A stretch of 64,000 bases of DNA from Psychrobacter sp. NZS113 (GCF_015864825.1 NZ_JADYWL010000001.1:372001-436000); one strand, 5' to 3'; counted from the first letter of the stretch, positions 53,947-63,236 are shown. Notes: generated by a model not told the origin, from the sequence alone. Numbers and translations: made by a program.

Positions 53947-54483
53947 CTAACGTCGTATTTGCTGATCAGTTTCAATCAACTGTGGACTATCTGGATCCAC
54001 TACAAAAAGTGTATAAAAGGAATATATAGGGTTAGTAGTACTGTTTATAGTCACACTGTTTTTGTCAGGATGTTCTATAGATTCTTGTGCGAAACTTTCA
54101 ATGTACAAGCTACTTTCGAGGTTATCTGTCAACTCGATTTGAAAACGTAAGCTACCATCCGCATTATAAACAGCTGCATTATTAGGATATTTAAAAAACC
54201 ACGGATAACTGGTAGCTTCACTAAACTTACTTGGATGTTCCTTATAAATAACTACAACTCCTGTTCGATCAGGTAATAGCTCTATGATGTTGGAAACTGG
54301 AATAAAAATTTCTTGATCATCTCCTAGCTTAATAAAATATTTAGATGAAATTACTTTATGACCTTTACTTAAGTGCGTATACAATTCGGAGCCTTCATTC
54401 TGATCTGCACTACTCTCTATAAATAATCGTCCATCATCGCATGTGCTTTTAATTAAAATTTCTTTAATCAATGTTTTTTTCAT
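53947..54483 (-). CDS. Hypothetical protein in a small AT-rich patch
   Basis: 178 residues from the ATG at 54481-54483; AAAGGTATTG precedes it on the coding strand, so it is preferred over the open frame to 54546. The product looks soluble and beta-rich: KTLIKEILIKSTCDDGRLF, KYFIKLGDDQEIFIPVSNIIELLPDRTGVVVIYKE, and a proline/aromatic segment YPWFFKYPNNAAVYN. No signal peptide. The base composition is clearly more AT-rich than crcB on one side and the pot genes on the other. I recognise no domain; small proteins of this kind in such places are often immunity or orphan genes, but that is a guess. Confidence 0.6.
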   Translation of the reverse strand: MKKTLIKEILIKSTCDDGRLFIESSADQNEGSELYTHLSKGHKVISSKYFIKLGDDQEIFIPVSNIIELLPDRTGVVVIYKEHPSKFSEATSYPWFFKYPNNAAVYNADGSLRFQIELTDNLESSLYIESFAQESIEHPDKNSVTINSTTNPIYSFYTLFVVDPDSPQLIETDQQIRR

Positions 54484-54624
54484 TTCAATACCTTTTACCA
54501 TAACGTCCGTTGTGGGAAAACGTTCGACTCCTGTATAGCGCACCAAACTAGAGTTAGTGCAAAATCAGTCCAATCGTCAGAAAATCTTAGGCATTGAAAC
54601 TGCCTGTCTGATTAAGGTGTGTAA

Positions 54625-55173
54625 TTAATCCCAGCTAATCCCATATTTCTTTTGCTGTTCCGAGTGCATCATTACGTAAAACAGTTCAATAACCTGATTT
54701 GGTTCATATGAATAATCAACTAAGTAATCAGTACCAATCTCCACAGGTACACACTCATCATTGTCTTTGTAAACTAAATAATGACTATCAGCATAGAAAT
54801 CTAAGTCATACTTATCAGATAATTTATCTAGCCTATCGCTGATTCTAAGCTCATTAAATAATGCACCTGTATAAGCTCCTGAAACTATAATTCCGTATAA
54901 TACTTTTTTAGGGCATCCATCAAATTGTAAGGTAACATCGTTATTCCAACGGCAAGAGTAAGAATCATAATGTTTACCTAAGATATTAACCCCTTTTAAA
55001 TGCACTACATACCACAAATTGTCAGTATTTGAGAGACTACTGAACTCCTGTTCACTGACCATTTTATGAGATGAGTATTTGATGAAGTCATCAAAAATTA
55101 AGCCAATCTCAATACCTGCAGCACTCTGTAAAGGCACAATATCAGCTTTTAAATCAGGTATAAATTTTTTCAC
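54625..55173 (-). CDS. Hypothetical protein in a small AT-rich patch
   Basis: 182-residue soluble protein with acidic surface, beginning MKKFIPDLKADIVPLQSAAG and with GIEIGLIFDDF, VVHLKGVNILGKHYDSYSC, and a C-terminal FYADSHYLVYKDNDECVPVEIG. No signal or membrane segment. It lies 142 bp upstream of the 53947-54483 gene on the same strand and shares its AT-rich composition. Not related to that gene by eye. The layout (pair of small orphan genes next to a tRNA remnant) is like the small cargo of a genomic island. Function unknown. Confidence 0.6.
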   Translation of the reverse strand: MKKFIPDLKADIVPLQSAAGIEIGLIFDDFIKYSSHKMVSEQEFSSLSNTDNLWYVVHLKGVNILGKHYDSYSCRWNNDVTLQFDGCPKKVLYGIIVSGAYTGALFNELRISDRLDKLSDKYDLDFYADSHYLVYKDNDECVPVEIGTDYLVDYSYEPNQVIELFYVMMHSEQQKKYGISWD

Positions 55174-55320
55174 ATCCTAAGCCTTTCGCTATTTCGATTA
55201 ATCAATTACCTATTTTAGAGTGAGATAATCAAATCACATTAAGTATCTCAATATGTACACTGTGAAGTAAACTACAATGAAATAAATAATCAAAACTATT
55301 GATACTATTAGCCCACAGCC

Positions 55321-55348
55321 AAAGGTTCAAGTCCTCACTAGGGAACCA
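55321..55348 (+). pseudogene. tRNA 3'-end remnant
   Basis: AAAGG (55321-55325), TTCAAGT (T-loop), CCTCA, CTAGGGA (7 nt of acceptor), A, CCA ends at 55348: exactly the 5+7+5+7+1+3 layout of a tRNA 3' end. Only two or three of the T-stem pairs hold and no D or anticodon arm precedes it. It may be an attachment-site scar of a past integration next to the two orphan genes. Confidence 0.5.
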
Positions 55349-55426
55349 TTATTTACCATAACATTCGTTACGATATGAAAAAGTGACTAATATTTTATAA
55401 CTATAAGAAAGTAATTAGTAATGAAA

Positions 55427-56317
55427 CTACAACGGCTTCACTATCCCTTCCAATAAATTCGCAAACCCTTGCATATAAGCCATGTCTTGGCTTGAGGTAC
55501 GCGTTGCTGCATACAGCTGACAATGCACACCTGCACCTAACTTCCGCGACACGACCCAACCTTTTTTCTCATATTCCGCCACAACCCAATCAGGCAATGC
55601 AGCAACTCCGCGCTCACTAGCGACTAGCTGAATAAGCATCGCTGTCAGCTCTGTAGTACGCACATTCTCAAAACTTACCTGCGCAGGCGTCATAAAGTTG
55701 GCGATAATATCGAGACGCTTGGCCTCTACTGGATAAGCAATCAAGGTTTCTTCAGTCAAATCATTGGGTTCAATAAATTCTTGTGCTGCCAAATCATGCG
55801 TGGGCGATAGTACCAAGCGACTCTCGTACTCAAACAGCGGCTGATAGCTGATACCGTCTATCGGTAAATCACTGGTGGTAATCAACAAGTCAATGTCACC
55901 TTCCATGAGCAGGTGATGCGGCTCAGGTTCAAACCCTGTGGCAAAGTCTAGCTCGACATCTGACCACTCACGGCGATAATGATTGAGTATCGGCATCAGC
56001 CAATCAAAGCAACTATGACACTCGGATGCTAGGCGTAATCTGCCCGCTTGACCATGTGCTAGGCGCTTCAGGTTGGACTTGGTGCGGGTAACTTGTGGCA
56101 TTATGTTATCTGCCAACGCCAGTACTGTCTTGCCAGCAGGAGTAAAGGTGAGCGGGCGTGTACGACGATTGACCAAACTGATATCGTAGTAATTCTCTAG
56201 CTCTTTCAACTGATGCGAGACCGCAGAAGCTGTGACATGCAGCTCATCGGCAGCAGCAGCGAGTGAACCATGCGCCCGTAGCGCGGTTAGGGTATTGAGG
56301 TGACGGAGCTCTAACAT
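55427..56317 (-). CDS. metR: LysR-type regulator, MetR-like
   Basis: 296 residues from the ATG at 56315-56317 (MLELRHLNTLTALRAHGSLAAAADELHVTASAVSHQLKELE), which places the helix-turn-helix at the usual position; the open frame to 56383 is not needed. The effector domain follows E. coli MetR closely: LRLASECHSCFDWLMPIL, FEYESRLVLSPTHDL, LTEETLIAYPVEAKRLDIIANFMTPA, ALPDWVVAEYEKKGWVV. MetR controls metE/metH and related genes with homocysteine as co-activator. It lies downstream of potC rather than beside a met gene, so the target is to be inferred. Confidence 0.85.
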   Translation of the reverse strand: MLELRHLNTLTALRAHGSLAAAADELHVTASAVSHQLKELENYYDISLVNRRTRPLTFTPAGKTVLALADNIMPQVTRTKSNLKRLAHGQAGRLRLASECHSCFDWLMPILNHYRREWSDVELDFATGFEPEPHHLLMEGDIDLLITTSDLPIDGISYQPLFEYESRLVLSPTHDLAAQEFIEPNDLTEETLIAYPVEAKRLDIIANFMTPAQVSFENVRTTELTAMLIQLVASERGVAALPDWVVAEYEKKGWVVSRKLGAGVHCQLYAATRTSSQDMAYMQGFANLLEGIVKPL

Positions 56318-56454
56318 AAGGTAACCTAACCGCTCAGATGAGAAAAATTCATTATAATAGATATAGCGCTGACTTTCATTCAAAGCTTACTATTAATAAG
56401 CAGTGTCAATAATAAGCAGTGCCAAACTAGCGATGTCAGATTGGCAACGGCAAA

Positions 56455-57261
56455 CTAGCGTCGACGTAGTAGCAGCTGCGAGATGATAACCAAGATTAAA
56501 GAAGCAGCCAGTAGCAATGTACCGATAGCGTTGACTTCTGGTTTGAGTCCTACTCGTACCATAGAATAAATCCGTAACGGTAAAATCTCATAGCTTGGAC
56601 CGGTGACAAAGGTTGAAACCACCACATCATCCAATGACAACGTAAAGGCGAGTAACCAACCTGCCATTACTGCTGGTAAAATAACAGGAATAAGCACTGT
56701 GCGTACCATCGTTGACTCGTTAGCACCCAAGTCGCGTGCCGCTTCCATCAATTTCTCATCTAGACTGCTTAATCGTGCAAATACAGTGATGACCACAAAC
56801 GGTAGACAAAAGGTAATGTGTGCTAATAACAGCGAGACAAATCCTAATTGCAGACCAATTAATAAGAATAGCGCTAATAATGAGATGGCCAATACAATTT
56901 CGGGCGACATCATCAATACGAACAGCAGCCCATTTAGCAAGCCTTTACCACGGAAATTATAACGGTGTAGTGCCAAAGCGGTGAGCGTACCTATCAATGT
57001 TGAGACGGTCGCAGCGACCAATCCTAATACAATGGAGTGCCAAAACGCATCTAGCATGGCTTGGTTATTAAATAGCGATTCGTACCACTTTAGGCTAAAG
57101 CCGCCCCAGTTGTAGCCAATTTTTGATTTGTTAAATGACATTACTACCAAAACAATAATAGGCAGATATAACAAGGCATAAATCAGCCCAAGATATCCCT
57201 TGGCGGCGATACTGCCAATCTTGAGCGGACGAGTTTTTTTGGTTGGTGAGCTGTAAGACAT
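56455..57261 (-). CDS. potC: Spermidine/putrescine ABC transporter permease PotC
   Basis: 268-residue inner-membrane permease with six helices: YLGLIYALLYLPIIVLVVMSFN at the start and the EAA loop ARDLGANESTMVRTVLIPVILPAVMAG near residue 175, which docks with the ATPase. It has the VVSTFVTGPSYEILPLRIYSMVR tail of the PotC/PotI group. The last part of the potCBA run. The start ATG overlaps the potB stop by one base (TAATG). Between this gene and metR are direct repeats (AATAAGCAGTG twice and CAAACTAGCG twice, 56394-56460). Confidence 0.92.
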   Translation of the reverse strand: MSYSSPTKKTRPLKIGSIAAKGYLGLIYALLYLPIIVLVVMSFNKSKIGYNWGGFSLKWYESLFNNQAMLDAFWHSIVLGLVAATVSTLIGTLTALALHRYNFRGKGLLNGLLFVLMMSPEIVLAISLLALFLLIGLQLGFVSLLLAHITFCLPFVVITVFARLSSLDEKLMEAARDLGANESTMVRTVLIPVILPAVMAGWLLAFTLSLDDVVVSTFVTGPSYEILPLRIYSMVRVGLKPEVNAIGTLLLAASLILVIISQLLLRRR

Positions 57262-58139
57262 TAGGCCACCTCACTGAAATCGGTCTTGCCAATGCGGCGA
57301 CTACTGGCGCGATAGGCCAGTAACAGCACGGCCATAGCGAGGGTTAATAACACGCTAGCTGCGGCACCAAATGGCCAATCGCGCGCATCCAAAAACTGGT
57401 TTTTGATTATATTTCCCACCAGTAAGTTGCGTGAGCCACCCAAGATATCAGCAACGTAAAACATCCCCATTGCTGGCAGCAAGACTAAGAGCACTCCTGA
57501 GATAATACCCGGCGTCGTCAATGGTAGTACGATATGCCAAAAAGTCTGCGTCTTGGATGCGCCCAAATCTTGTGATGCCAGTAGCATGTCCTGACGCAAG
57601 TCAGTAAACACGGCATATAACGGCAATACCATAAATGGGAATAGTAAATACGTCAGACCAGCTATCACTGCACCTTGCGTATATAGGATATCGATAGGGG
57701 TATCGATGACGCCTATCGCAAGCAGTGATTTATTAATCAAACCATTATTGGCAAACAGCAACTTGAGTGCATAAGTACGCACCAGAGAGTTGGTCCAAAA
57801 CGGTAGTATTAACAGCATCATCAGCAGTGGCTGCCAACGGGGTTTGGCCCTAGATATCAGCCATGCAAAAGGGTAGCCAAGTAACAAGCAGATGATGGTC
57901 GTGATGCCTGCCATCCATAACGAATGGATAAATACGCCAAAATAGAGCGGATCAATCATGCGTGCATAGCTGTCGATACTGACCGGAAAACTAATAAAAG
58001 CACTACTATCGCGGGTCAAGAAGCTGACAGCGATGACCAAAATATTTGGCAGTAGCGCGAATATCAGTAACCAACCCCAAATGAGCCATAGCGTTGCGGT
58101 ACGAAAAGGACTTTTGCTGCCTAAGCTGTGACCTGCCAT
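57261..58139 (-). CDS. potB: Spermidine/putrescine ABC transporter permease PotB
   Basis: 292-residue permease with the cytoplasmic EAA motif (SQDLGASKTQTFWHIVLPLTTPGI) and six membrane spans; the periplasmic block DSYARMIDPLYFGVFIHS and LLVGNIIKNQFLDARDWPFGAA fit PotB/PotH. It pairs with PotC to form the polyamine channel. Its ATG overlaps the potA stop by one base, and its stop overlaps the potC ATG in the same way, so the three are translationally coupled. Confidence 0.92.
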   Translation of the reverse strand: MAGHSLGSKSPFRTATLWLIWGWLLIFALLPNILVIAVSFLTRDSSAFISFPVSIDSYARMIDPLYFGVFIHSLWMAGITTIICLLLGYPFAWLISRAKPRWQPLLMMLLILPFWTNSLVRTYALKLLFANNGLINKSLLAIGVIDTPIDILYTQGAVIAGLTYLLFPFMVLPLYAVFTDLRQDMLLASQDLGASKTQTFWHIVLPLTTPGIISGVLLVLLPAMGMFYVADILGGSRNLLVGNIIKNQFLDARDWPFGAAASVLLTLAMAVLLLAYRASSRRIGKTDFSEVA

Positions 58140-59392
58140 TAGCTGGCATCCTTTTGCACGGTTGTATGGTCTTCACCTTTATTTGGCTCAGTAGAGTCTT
58201 CTGGCAATACCCACTCCCAGCCGTCTACCCATGAGACTTTAACAGCTTCATTCAGCTTATAGTCAAAGCTTGGATCGTCTTCGTCAAAGAATTCTGAGGC
58301 TTTAATAATATGGCCGTTTGCTAGCTCAATAATCGAGTCGAGCGTGCTACCTTTATAGTTACTTTCAATCACGCGGCCAAACAGTCCAGCATGCTCGTCA
58401 TCTTTTGGGTCGTAAATTCTTAAGTCTTCTGGGCGCAGGAGTAAGTTTACGATGTCGCCGACTTGCACATCATTGGCAAAATTAGGCCGACGTAAATTAC
58501 GCAAACTGGTTGGGCCATCTTGAGCTTGTGCCTCGCAAACTTCTACCTCAATACGTCCGTTGGTGACTTTACCATCACGATCTGGCTGATTGGGATAGAC
58601 ACCTTTTACTTCTGCTTTAAATAGATTGGTCTCACCGATGAATTTAGCTGTGAACAAGTTCGCAGGCGTTTCATAAATCTCGATAGGCGTACCGATTTGC
58701 TGAAACGTGCCGTCTTTCATCACTGCGATACGGTCCGACATCGAGAGTGCTTCTTCTTGATCGTGGGTGACAAAGACAAAAGTGATGCCCAGCTCACGTT
58801 GTAGACGCTTAAGCTCAGATTGCATTTGCAAACGCAGTTTGTGATCGAGCGCAGATAATGGCTCATCGAGTAACAGCAGTTTAGGACGATTAATCACGGC
58901 GCGTGCAATCGCAACACGCTGCTGCTGACCACCCGACAAATCTTGCGGTTTACGATTGGCCAAATGTTCTAGCTGCACCATCGCGAGCATCTCGCGTACT
59001 CGTGTCTGAATCTCATCTTTCGGTATTTTTTTAAGCTTTAGGCCATAAGCTACGTTTTGGGCGACGGTCATATGAGGAAACAACGCATACTGTTGAAACA
59101 CTGTATTGACCGGACGCTTATCCGCAGGTAACCCTGCCATCTGTACGCCATCTAAATGAATAGCACCAGCATTTGGCTGCTCAAAGCCCGCAATCAAGCG
59201 TAGTAGGGTTGTCTTACCGCAGCCTGAAGGACCAAGCAGTGTCAAAAACTCACCATGCTGAATATCGAGGTTGATGTCTTTTAATACTTCAGTTTGATCG
59301 TAGGTTTTTTTTAGACCAGTCAGTTGCAGCAGCACCTGATCATCATGAGGTGATGCAGAAGTTTTGTGCGTATTGGGTGGTGGGGTGGTCAT
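58139..59392 (-). CDS. potA: Spermidine/putrescine ABC transporter ATPase PotA
   Basis: 417 residues from ATG at 59390-59392: the coding strand reads AGGAAAAATATT before it, while the in-frame ATG at 59410 overlaps that ribosome site. Walker [17 protein letters not shown], signature [15 protein letters not shown], Walker [17 protein letters not shown], and H-loop [14 protein letters not shown]-terminal TOBE-type regulatory domain follows (residues 250-400) with an insert rich in Asp/Glu. It drives polyamine uptake with PotB/PotC. No substrate-binding potD/potF gene lies next to it here; it may be elsewhere. Confidence 0.94.
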   Translation of the reverse strand: MTTPPPNTHKTSASPHDDQVLLQLTGLKKTYDQTEVLKDINLDIQHGEFLTLLGPSGCGKTTLLRLIAGFEQPNAGAIHLDGVQMAGLPADKRPVNTVFQQYALFPHMTVAQNVAYGLKLKKIPKDEIQTRVREMLAMVQLEHLANRKPQDLSGGQQQRVAIARAVINRPKLLLLDEPLSALDHKLRLQMQSELKRLQRELGITFVFVTHDQEEALSMSDRIAVMKDGTFQQIGTPIEIYETPANLFTAKFIGETNLFKAEVKGVYPNQPDRDGKVTNGRIEVEVCEAQAQDGPTSLRNLRRPNFANDVQVGDIVNLLLRPEDLRIYDPKDDEHAGLFGRVIESNYKGSTLDSIIELANGHIIKASEFFDEDDPSFDYKLNEAVKVSWVDGWEWVLPEDSTEPNKGEDHTTVQKDAS

Positions 59393-59962
59393 AATATTTT
59401 TCCTAAGCATCTAACATTTCAGTATGGCCAGTCATTTAGGATACTGTGGTCAAAGACATTTGATATGGGTATAAGCTATGGGGATGAAAGTAGTCTGGTT
59501 GCCACCTATTATAACAAACCCTTGATATAAATTAGTGCAAGTTCGTCATAAGTTACGTGAGTGACACGGTGGTGATATCGAAAAACTTTTATTTTTAGCT
59601 TTTCAGTTCTATTTGCTGGCGAGCCTATTTAGGACATTTGGTAAGGGTTTCTACTTCTATGGTTTAGGGCAGTTAGCAATAATTGCGTCATATAGCGACA
59701 TTAAAACAAAGTTTTTTATCATTTTTTAGGCGGTATTCCTATACAATCACTCTGTGTCAGATCAATATAATTGGCTTGTCAGTACTTAATAATGACTAGT
59801 CAGTTATTTAGTCGATTTGTGTTTGAATATAGCCAGTTAAATACGATTTGGATACTAGAGAAGCGAGCAAAAGTGCGACAGATAGTAGACTGAGTGAGCC
59901 TAACTCTAGATCCGATTTAAACAGCTTATAACTCTAATATTATTGATGATAAAGGATATCTT
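59393..59962. other. Divergent spacer between potA and the carbonic anhydrase gene
   Basis: 570 bp. No ORF, repeat or riboswitch that I can support. AT-rich towards the carbonic anhydrase start, where AAAGGATATCTT serves as its ribosome site. Promoters for both genes must lie here. Confidence 0.4.
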
Positions 59963-60601
59963 ATGCCGAATAATACGCGCCCAAAAACAGGTCAAGAAGC
60001 CCTTGAGCTTTTGAAAGAAGGAAATGCACGCTACATTGATAGCTTGAGTAATACTGATCCGATGATGCAAAGGCGTCCGGAGTTGGTTAAAGACCAAGAC
60101 CCTTTGGCTATTATTTTGGGTTGTTCGGACGCACGGGTACCGGTTGAGATTGTATTTGATCAAGGCTTGGGTGATTTGTTCGTGATTCGAGTCGCTGGAA
60201 ACGTGGTCGCACCATCACAGATTGGCTCGATTGAATTTGCGGCCGAAAAATTCGGTACCAAGTTGGTGGTCGTACTCGGACATTCCCATTGCGGTGCGGT
60301 TACGGCCTGCGTAGAAACACTCATCAATCCTGAAACAAACTACTCGCCCAATTTGCAGTCCATCGTAGATCGCATCCGTCCAAGTGTTTATAACCTGCAT
60401 GAATTGGCAACTGCCAATGGTCAAGACGTCGATGCCGACGAGCTAGTTGATCGCTCAATCCGTGCCAACGTGCGCATGTCGGTTAGCCAGCTTAAGCATG
60501 GATCGCGCGCACTGGAAGACTTGACCAATAGCGGTCAGTTACTAGTTGTTGGTGCAGAGTATGATTTAGAGACAGGAAAGGTACGGTTCTTAGACAGCTA
60601 A
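59963..60601 (+). CDS. can: Beta-class carbonic anhydrase
   Basis: 212-residue zinc enzyme that interconverts CO2 and bicarbonate. Ligands and catalytic residues are visible: Cys54, Asp56 and Arg58 in LGCSDARVPVEIVFDQG, His107 and Cys110 in VVLGHSHCGAV. GDLFVIRVAGNVV is the conserved second block. The length is usual for the family (E. coli Can 220). AAAGGA at 59951-59956 precedes the ATG. It is monocistronic, with a hairpin terminator downstream. Confidence 0.95.
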   Translation: MPNNTRPKTGQEALELLKEGNARYIDSLSNTDPMMQRRPELVKDQDPLAIILGCSDARVPVEIVFDQGLGDLFVIRVAGNVVAPSQIGSIEFAAEKFGTKLVVVLGHSHCGAVTACVETLINPETNYSPNLQSIVDRIRPSVYNLHELATANGQDVDADELVDRSIRANVRMSVSQLKHGSRALEDLTNSGQLLVVGAEYDLETGKVRFLDS

Positions 60602-60687
60602 TAAATCGTCTAAATCGGCCGTATCATATAAGCACTATTACAAAATCCTCTCAATCCTTTCGTGATTTTTTATTATGATAAGAGAGT

Positions 60688-60723
60688 CAAGCGCGTGAAA
60701 AGCCTTTACGCGCTTGTTTTTTT
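60688..60723 (+). terminator. Terminator after the carbonic anhydrase gene
   Basis: Hairpin CAAGCGCGT/ACGCGCTTG with an 10-nt loop and a T-run of eight; lies 30-65 bp before the glyoxalase start. Confidence 0.88.
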
Positions 60724-60754
60724 AACTCTATATTTTGTCAATATTAGGATAATT

Positions 60755-61336
60755 ATGTCTATATCAAATAATGGCTCAGCCACCAATAATAATAACGAAT
60801 CACTTATAGCCCAGCCGACTAGTAGCGTAAATACCGATGGTGTTCAGCCTATTTCGGCTCAGACGACTGGCTTTACATTCAACCATACGATGCTACGGGT
60901 AAAAGATCCTGCCAAGTCGCTAGCGTTCTACACAGGTGTCCTTGGTATGACGTTGCTGGCGGTAAAGAAATTCCCTGATATGGGTTTTGATCTATACTTT
61001 TTAGCCAAGCTTACTGAGAGCGAACGAGAGAACCTACCTGCTGGTGATGATTTAGAAATCTTTGCATTTCGTCAGCGCGGTATCTTAGAGTTGACTCATA
61101 ACTACGGTACCGAAACCAAAGCTGATTTTAGCTATCATGATGGTAACCAAGATCCACAGGGTTTTGGTCATATTTGCTTTAGCGTGCCGAGTCTGGATGA
61201 AGCGGTGGCGTGGTTTGATAAAAATAACGTCGAATTTAAGAAACGTCCAGAAGATGGTAGCATGAAAAATATTGCCTTTATTAAAGATGTCGATGGCTAC
61301 TGGATTGAGATTGTACAAGCTGACTTGATGCGCTAG
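60755..61336 (+). CDS. gloA: Lactoylglutathione lyase (glyoxalase I)
   Basis: 193 residues from ATG 60755, with TAGGAT 5-9 nt before it; the open frame from 60662 crosses the terminator and is rejected. The enzyme converts the hemithioacetal of methylglyoxal and glutathione to lactoylglutathione. Metal ligands fit the pattern: FNHTMLRVKDPAKSLAFYTGVLGM (His), ILELTHNYGTE (Glu), GFGHICFSVPSLDEAVAWF (His), and GYWIEIVQ (Glu). The N-terminal 40 residues are Asn/Ser/Thr-rich and unlike other bacterial GloA. The chain has the long insertions of the zinc-type, eukaryote-like group. Confidence 0.93.
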   Translation: MSISNNGSATNNNNESLIAQPTSSVNTDGVQPISAQTTGFTFNHTMLRVKDPAKSLAFYTGVLGMTLLAVKKFPDMGFDLYFLAKLTESERENLPAGDDLEIFAFRQRGILELTHNYGTETKADFSYHDGNQDPQGFGHICFSVPSLDEAVAWFDKNNVEFKKRPEDGSMKNIAFIKDVDGYWIEIVQADLMR

Positions 61337-61440
61337 GTTTTGATTCTTTGCATAAACGATCGTTGCTTATGTAAAGAAGTGATGGCTATTAAAAAAATGA
61401 GTAAATCAGCGAACCCATTGATCAAAGGAGTGACACCTAG

Positions 61441-62379
61441 ATGCCGACCTCTGAGGCAGCAACACCTGATGCACTGACCTACCAAAGTATTATTGATTCA
61501 GCAAATGGAATATTGGTTGGTTTTCTTGAGCGTATTCCGTATTTTGTGGCATCAATCATCGTTATTCTTATTTTTTGGTTTTTATCAATTGCTTTTAAAA
61601 AAGTAGTCTATAAAATTTTAGGCAGTCGTAGACGGCACCAAAATTTGGTTAAGGTCTTTCAGCGAGTGGGCGGTGCACTCATTATATTTATTGGCATCAT
61701 GATAGCCATGGTGATTACGGTACCAGGCTTTACGCCTGCGAAGTTGATCGGCGCCCTTGGTATCGGTTCAGTGGCTATTGGTTTTGCCTTTAAAGATATT
61801 TTTCAAAACTTATTATCTGGTATTTTATTACTCATCTCAGAGCCATTTCGTATCGGAGATCAGATTGTTTCAGGTGAATATGAAGGCACAGTAGAAGATA
61901 TTAAAATTCGTGCAACCACTATCAAAACTTATGATGGTCGGCAAGTCGTTATTCCCAATTCTGATTTGTATACCTCAGCATTGACGGTTAATACAGCCTA
62001 CAAGCAGCGCCGGTTACAACTGGCGGTGGGTATTGGTTATGAAGATGATATCGAAGCGGCAAAAGTTGAAATCTTGCGAGCATTAGATAGGGCAGATAGC
62101 GTGTCAAAGAAAGCTGAGCCGAGCGTGATTGCGACAGGTTTTGGAGACTCAACGATTGATTTGATGGTGCGTTGGTTTATTGAGGATGGTACGCAAGCTC
62201 ACAAAGTCGCCTCTATTCATCAAGTATTTGTAGAGATTAAACTCGCGCTAGATGCAGCAGGTGTAAATATTCCATTCCCGATTAGAACGATAGACTTGAG
62301 TGACTCATCAGTGATGACGATTGTCGATAAACTTAATGAGCAAAAAACCATCAATGTGGAAAAGACAGCAGTAGAATAA
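61441..62379 (+). CDS. mscS: Small-conductance mechanosensitive channel MscS
   Basis: 312 residues: three membrane helices (about 22-50, 65-90, 95-120), of which the last, FTPAKLIGALGIGSVAIGFAFKDIFQNLLSG, is the glycine/alanine-striped pore helix of MscS. The beta domain (GDQIVSGEYEGTVEDIKIRATTIKTYDGRQVVIPNSDLYTSALTVNTA) and the C-terminal alpha/beta domain follow. It opens when the membrane is stretched at hypo-osmotic shock. AAAGGAGTGACACCTAG gives a good ribosome site before ATG 61441. E. coli MscS has 286 residues. Confidence 0.95.
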   Translation: MPTSEAATPDALTYQSIIDSANGILVGFLERIPYFVASIIVILIFWFLSIAFKKVVYKILGSRRRHQNLVKVFQRVGGALIIFIGIMIAMVITVPGFTPAKLIGALGIGSVAIGFAFKDIFQNLLSGILLLISEPFRIGDQIVSGEYEGTVEDIKIRATTIKTYDGRQVVIPNSDLYTSALTVNTAYKQRRLQLAVGIGYEDDIEAAKVEILRALDRADSVSKKAEPSVIATGFGDSTIDLMVRWFIEDGTQAHKVASIHQVFVEIKLALDAAGVNIPFPIRTIDLSDSSVMTIVDKLNEQKTINVEKTAVE

Positions 62380-62418
62380 TCAAGCCATTATTCATATTGT
62401 CTCTTAATTTCAACCATA

Positions 62419-62455
62419 AAAAACCGCCACATCAAACAACGTGGCGGTTTTTTTA
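62419..62455 (+). terminator. Terminator after mscS
   Basis: Hairpin AAACCGCCAC/GTGGCGGTTT with loop ATCAAACAAC and T-run. Confidence 0.93.
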
Positions 62456-62473
62456 TGCTTATCTACTGGCTAT

Positions 62474-62743
62474 TAGGGCATGTTGAACATTCACAAATAG
62501 GCACTGCTGATGACTAAAACTGTTCCAGACAAGGCGTAAAATGATGGTAATGCTCATGCCTTAACAAAGTTTACAACACAGTATGGGGCGGTTTTAGCAT
62601 CAGCTCGCAGAGACAGCACTATTTTTTGCTATTTCATGGTTAAAAGTAGACGCTTAGAATGACTAAACTTACTATTTTTAACAGTCGAACTGTCTAAAAA
62701 ATAGTCGCTGTCAGTGCCATGGTCGAATATTCAACACGGCCTA
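62474..62743. mobile_element. 270-bp MITE-like element with terminal inverted repeats
   Basis: The left end TAGGGCATGTTGAACATTC (62474-62492) and the right end read outward from 62743, TAGGCCGTGTTGAATATTC, match at 16 of 19 positions, and the match continues inward with GGCACTG in both arms (about 33 bp with small gaps). The ends are flanked by T/TA-rich sequence. A second inverted pair around ACTATTTTTT lies inside. There is no ORF. The ends share GGGCATGT with the IS5-type remnant at 20978, so the element was probably moved by a related transposase. Confidence 0.75.
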
Positions 62744-62753
62744 GTATAAAGAT

Positions 62754-63236
62754 TTATTCATCTTTTGCTCTAAAGTCTGTATGGCATGACTTACAGCTAG
62801 CACCAACTTGACCGAAGGCAGGTTTGATGTCATCCATGCTAGTAGCTGTTTGAGCAGCAGCATTTAGTTCAGCGGTAACTTTTTGGAAGTTATCAGCTTC
62901 TGCACGGAAACCATCAGCATTAGACCAAACTGCTTCAGTGGCATTACCCATCTCTTCTTGGTTTTCAAAATGACTCCAAGGAGTTGTAGAGTCTTCTGCT
63001 AAGAATGCAGCTTGCTCTTTAACGACATCAGCGTCAAAGGTATCTGGTGCTTTGGCCATATCACCCATGACGCCCATTGCATCACCCCAGTTTTTCATGC
63101 TGTCTTGACGGGCTTGTATATCAGGGCTAGAGTCAGACTCGGTTGCAGTACTACAGGCTGTTAGACCTAAGGCGGCTGCCATTAATGTGATACCGAAGAT
63201 AGATTTCAATGATTTGTTAGAATGAACCTGTGCCAT
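62754..63236 (-). CDS. Lipid-anchored cytochrome c' family protein
   Basis: 160 residues from the ATG at 63234-63236 (MAQVHSNKSLKS), with AAAGGAGTAATCTAT upstream; the open frame to 63281 is not used. The signal ends in AALGLTAC (lipobox), followed by a Ser/Asp linker and a four-helix domain of the class II cytochrome c type: QDSMKNWGDAMGVMGDMA, and haem-binding CKSCHTDFRA near the C-terminus. The N-terminal axial ligand position typical of cytochrome c556 (Met) can be supplied by the MKNW block. Members handle gas or electron transfer in the periplasm; role here unknown. Confidence 0.85.
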   Translation of the reverse strand: MAQVHSNKSLKSIFGITLMAAALGLTACSTATESDSSPDIQARQDSMKNWGDAMGVMGDMAKAPDTFDADVVKEQAAFLAEDSTTPWSHFENQEEMGNATEAVWSNADGFRAEADNFQKVTAELNAAAQTATSMDDIKPAFGQVGASCKSCHTDFRAKDE

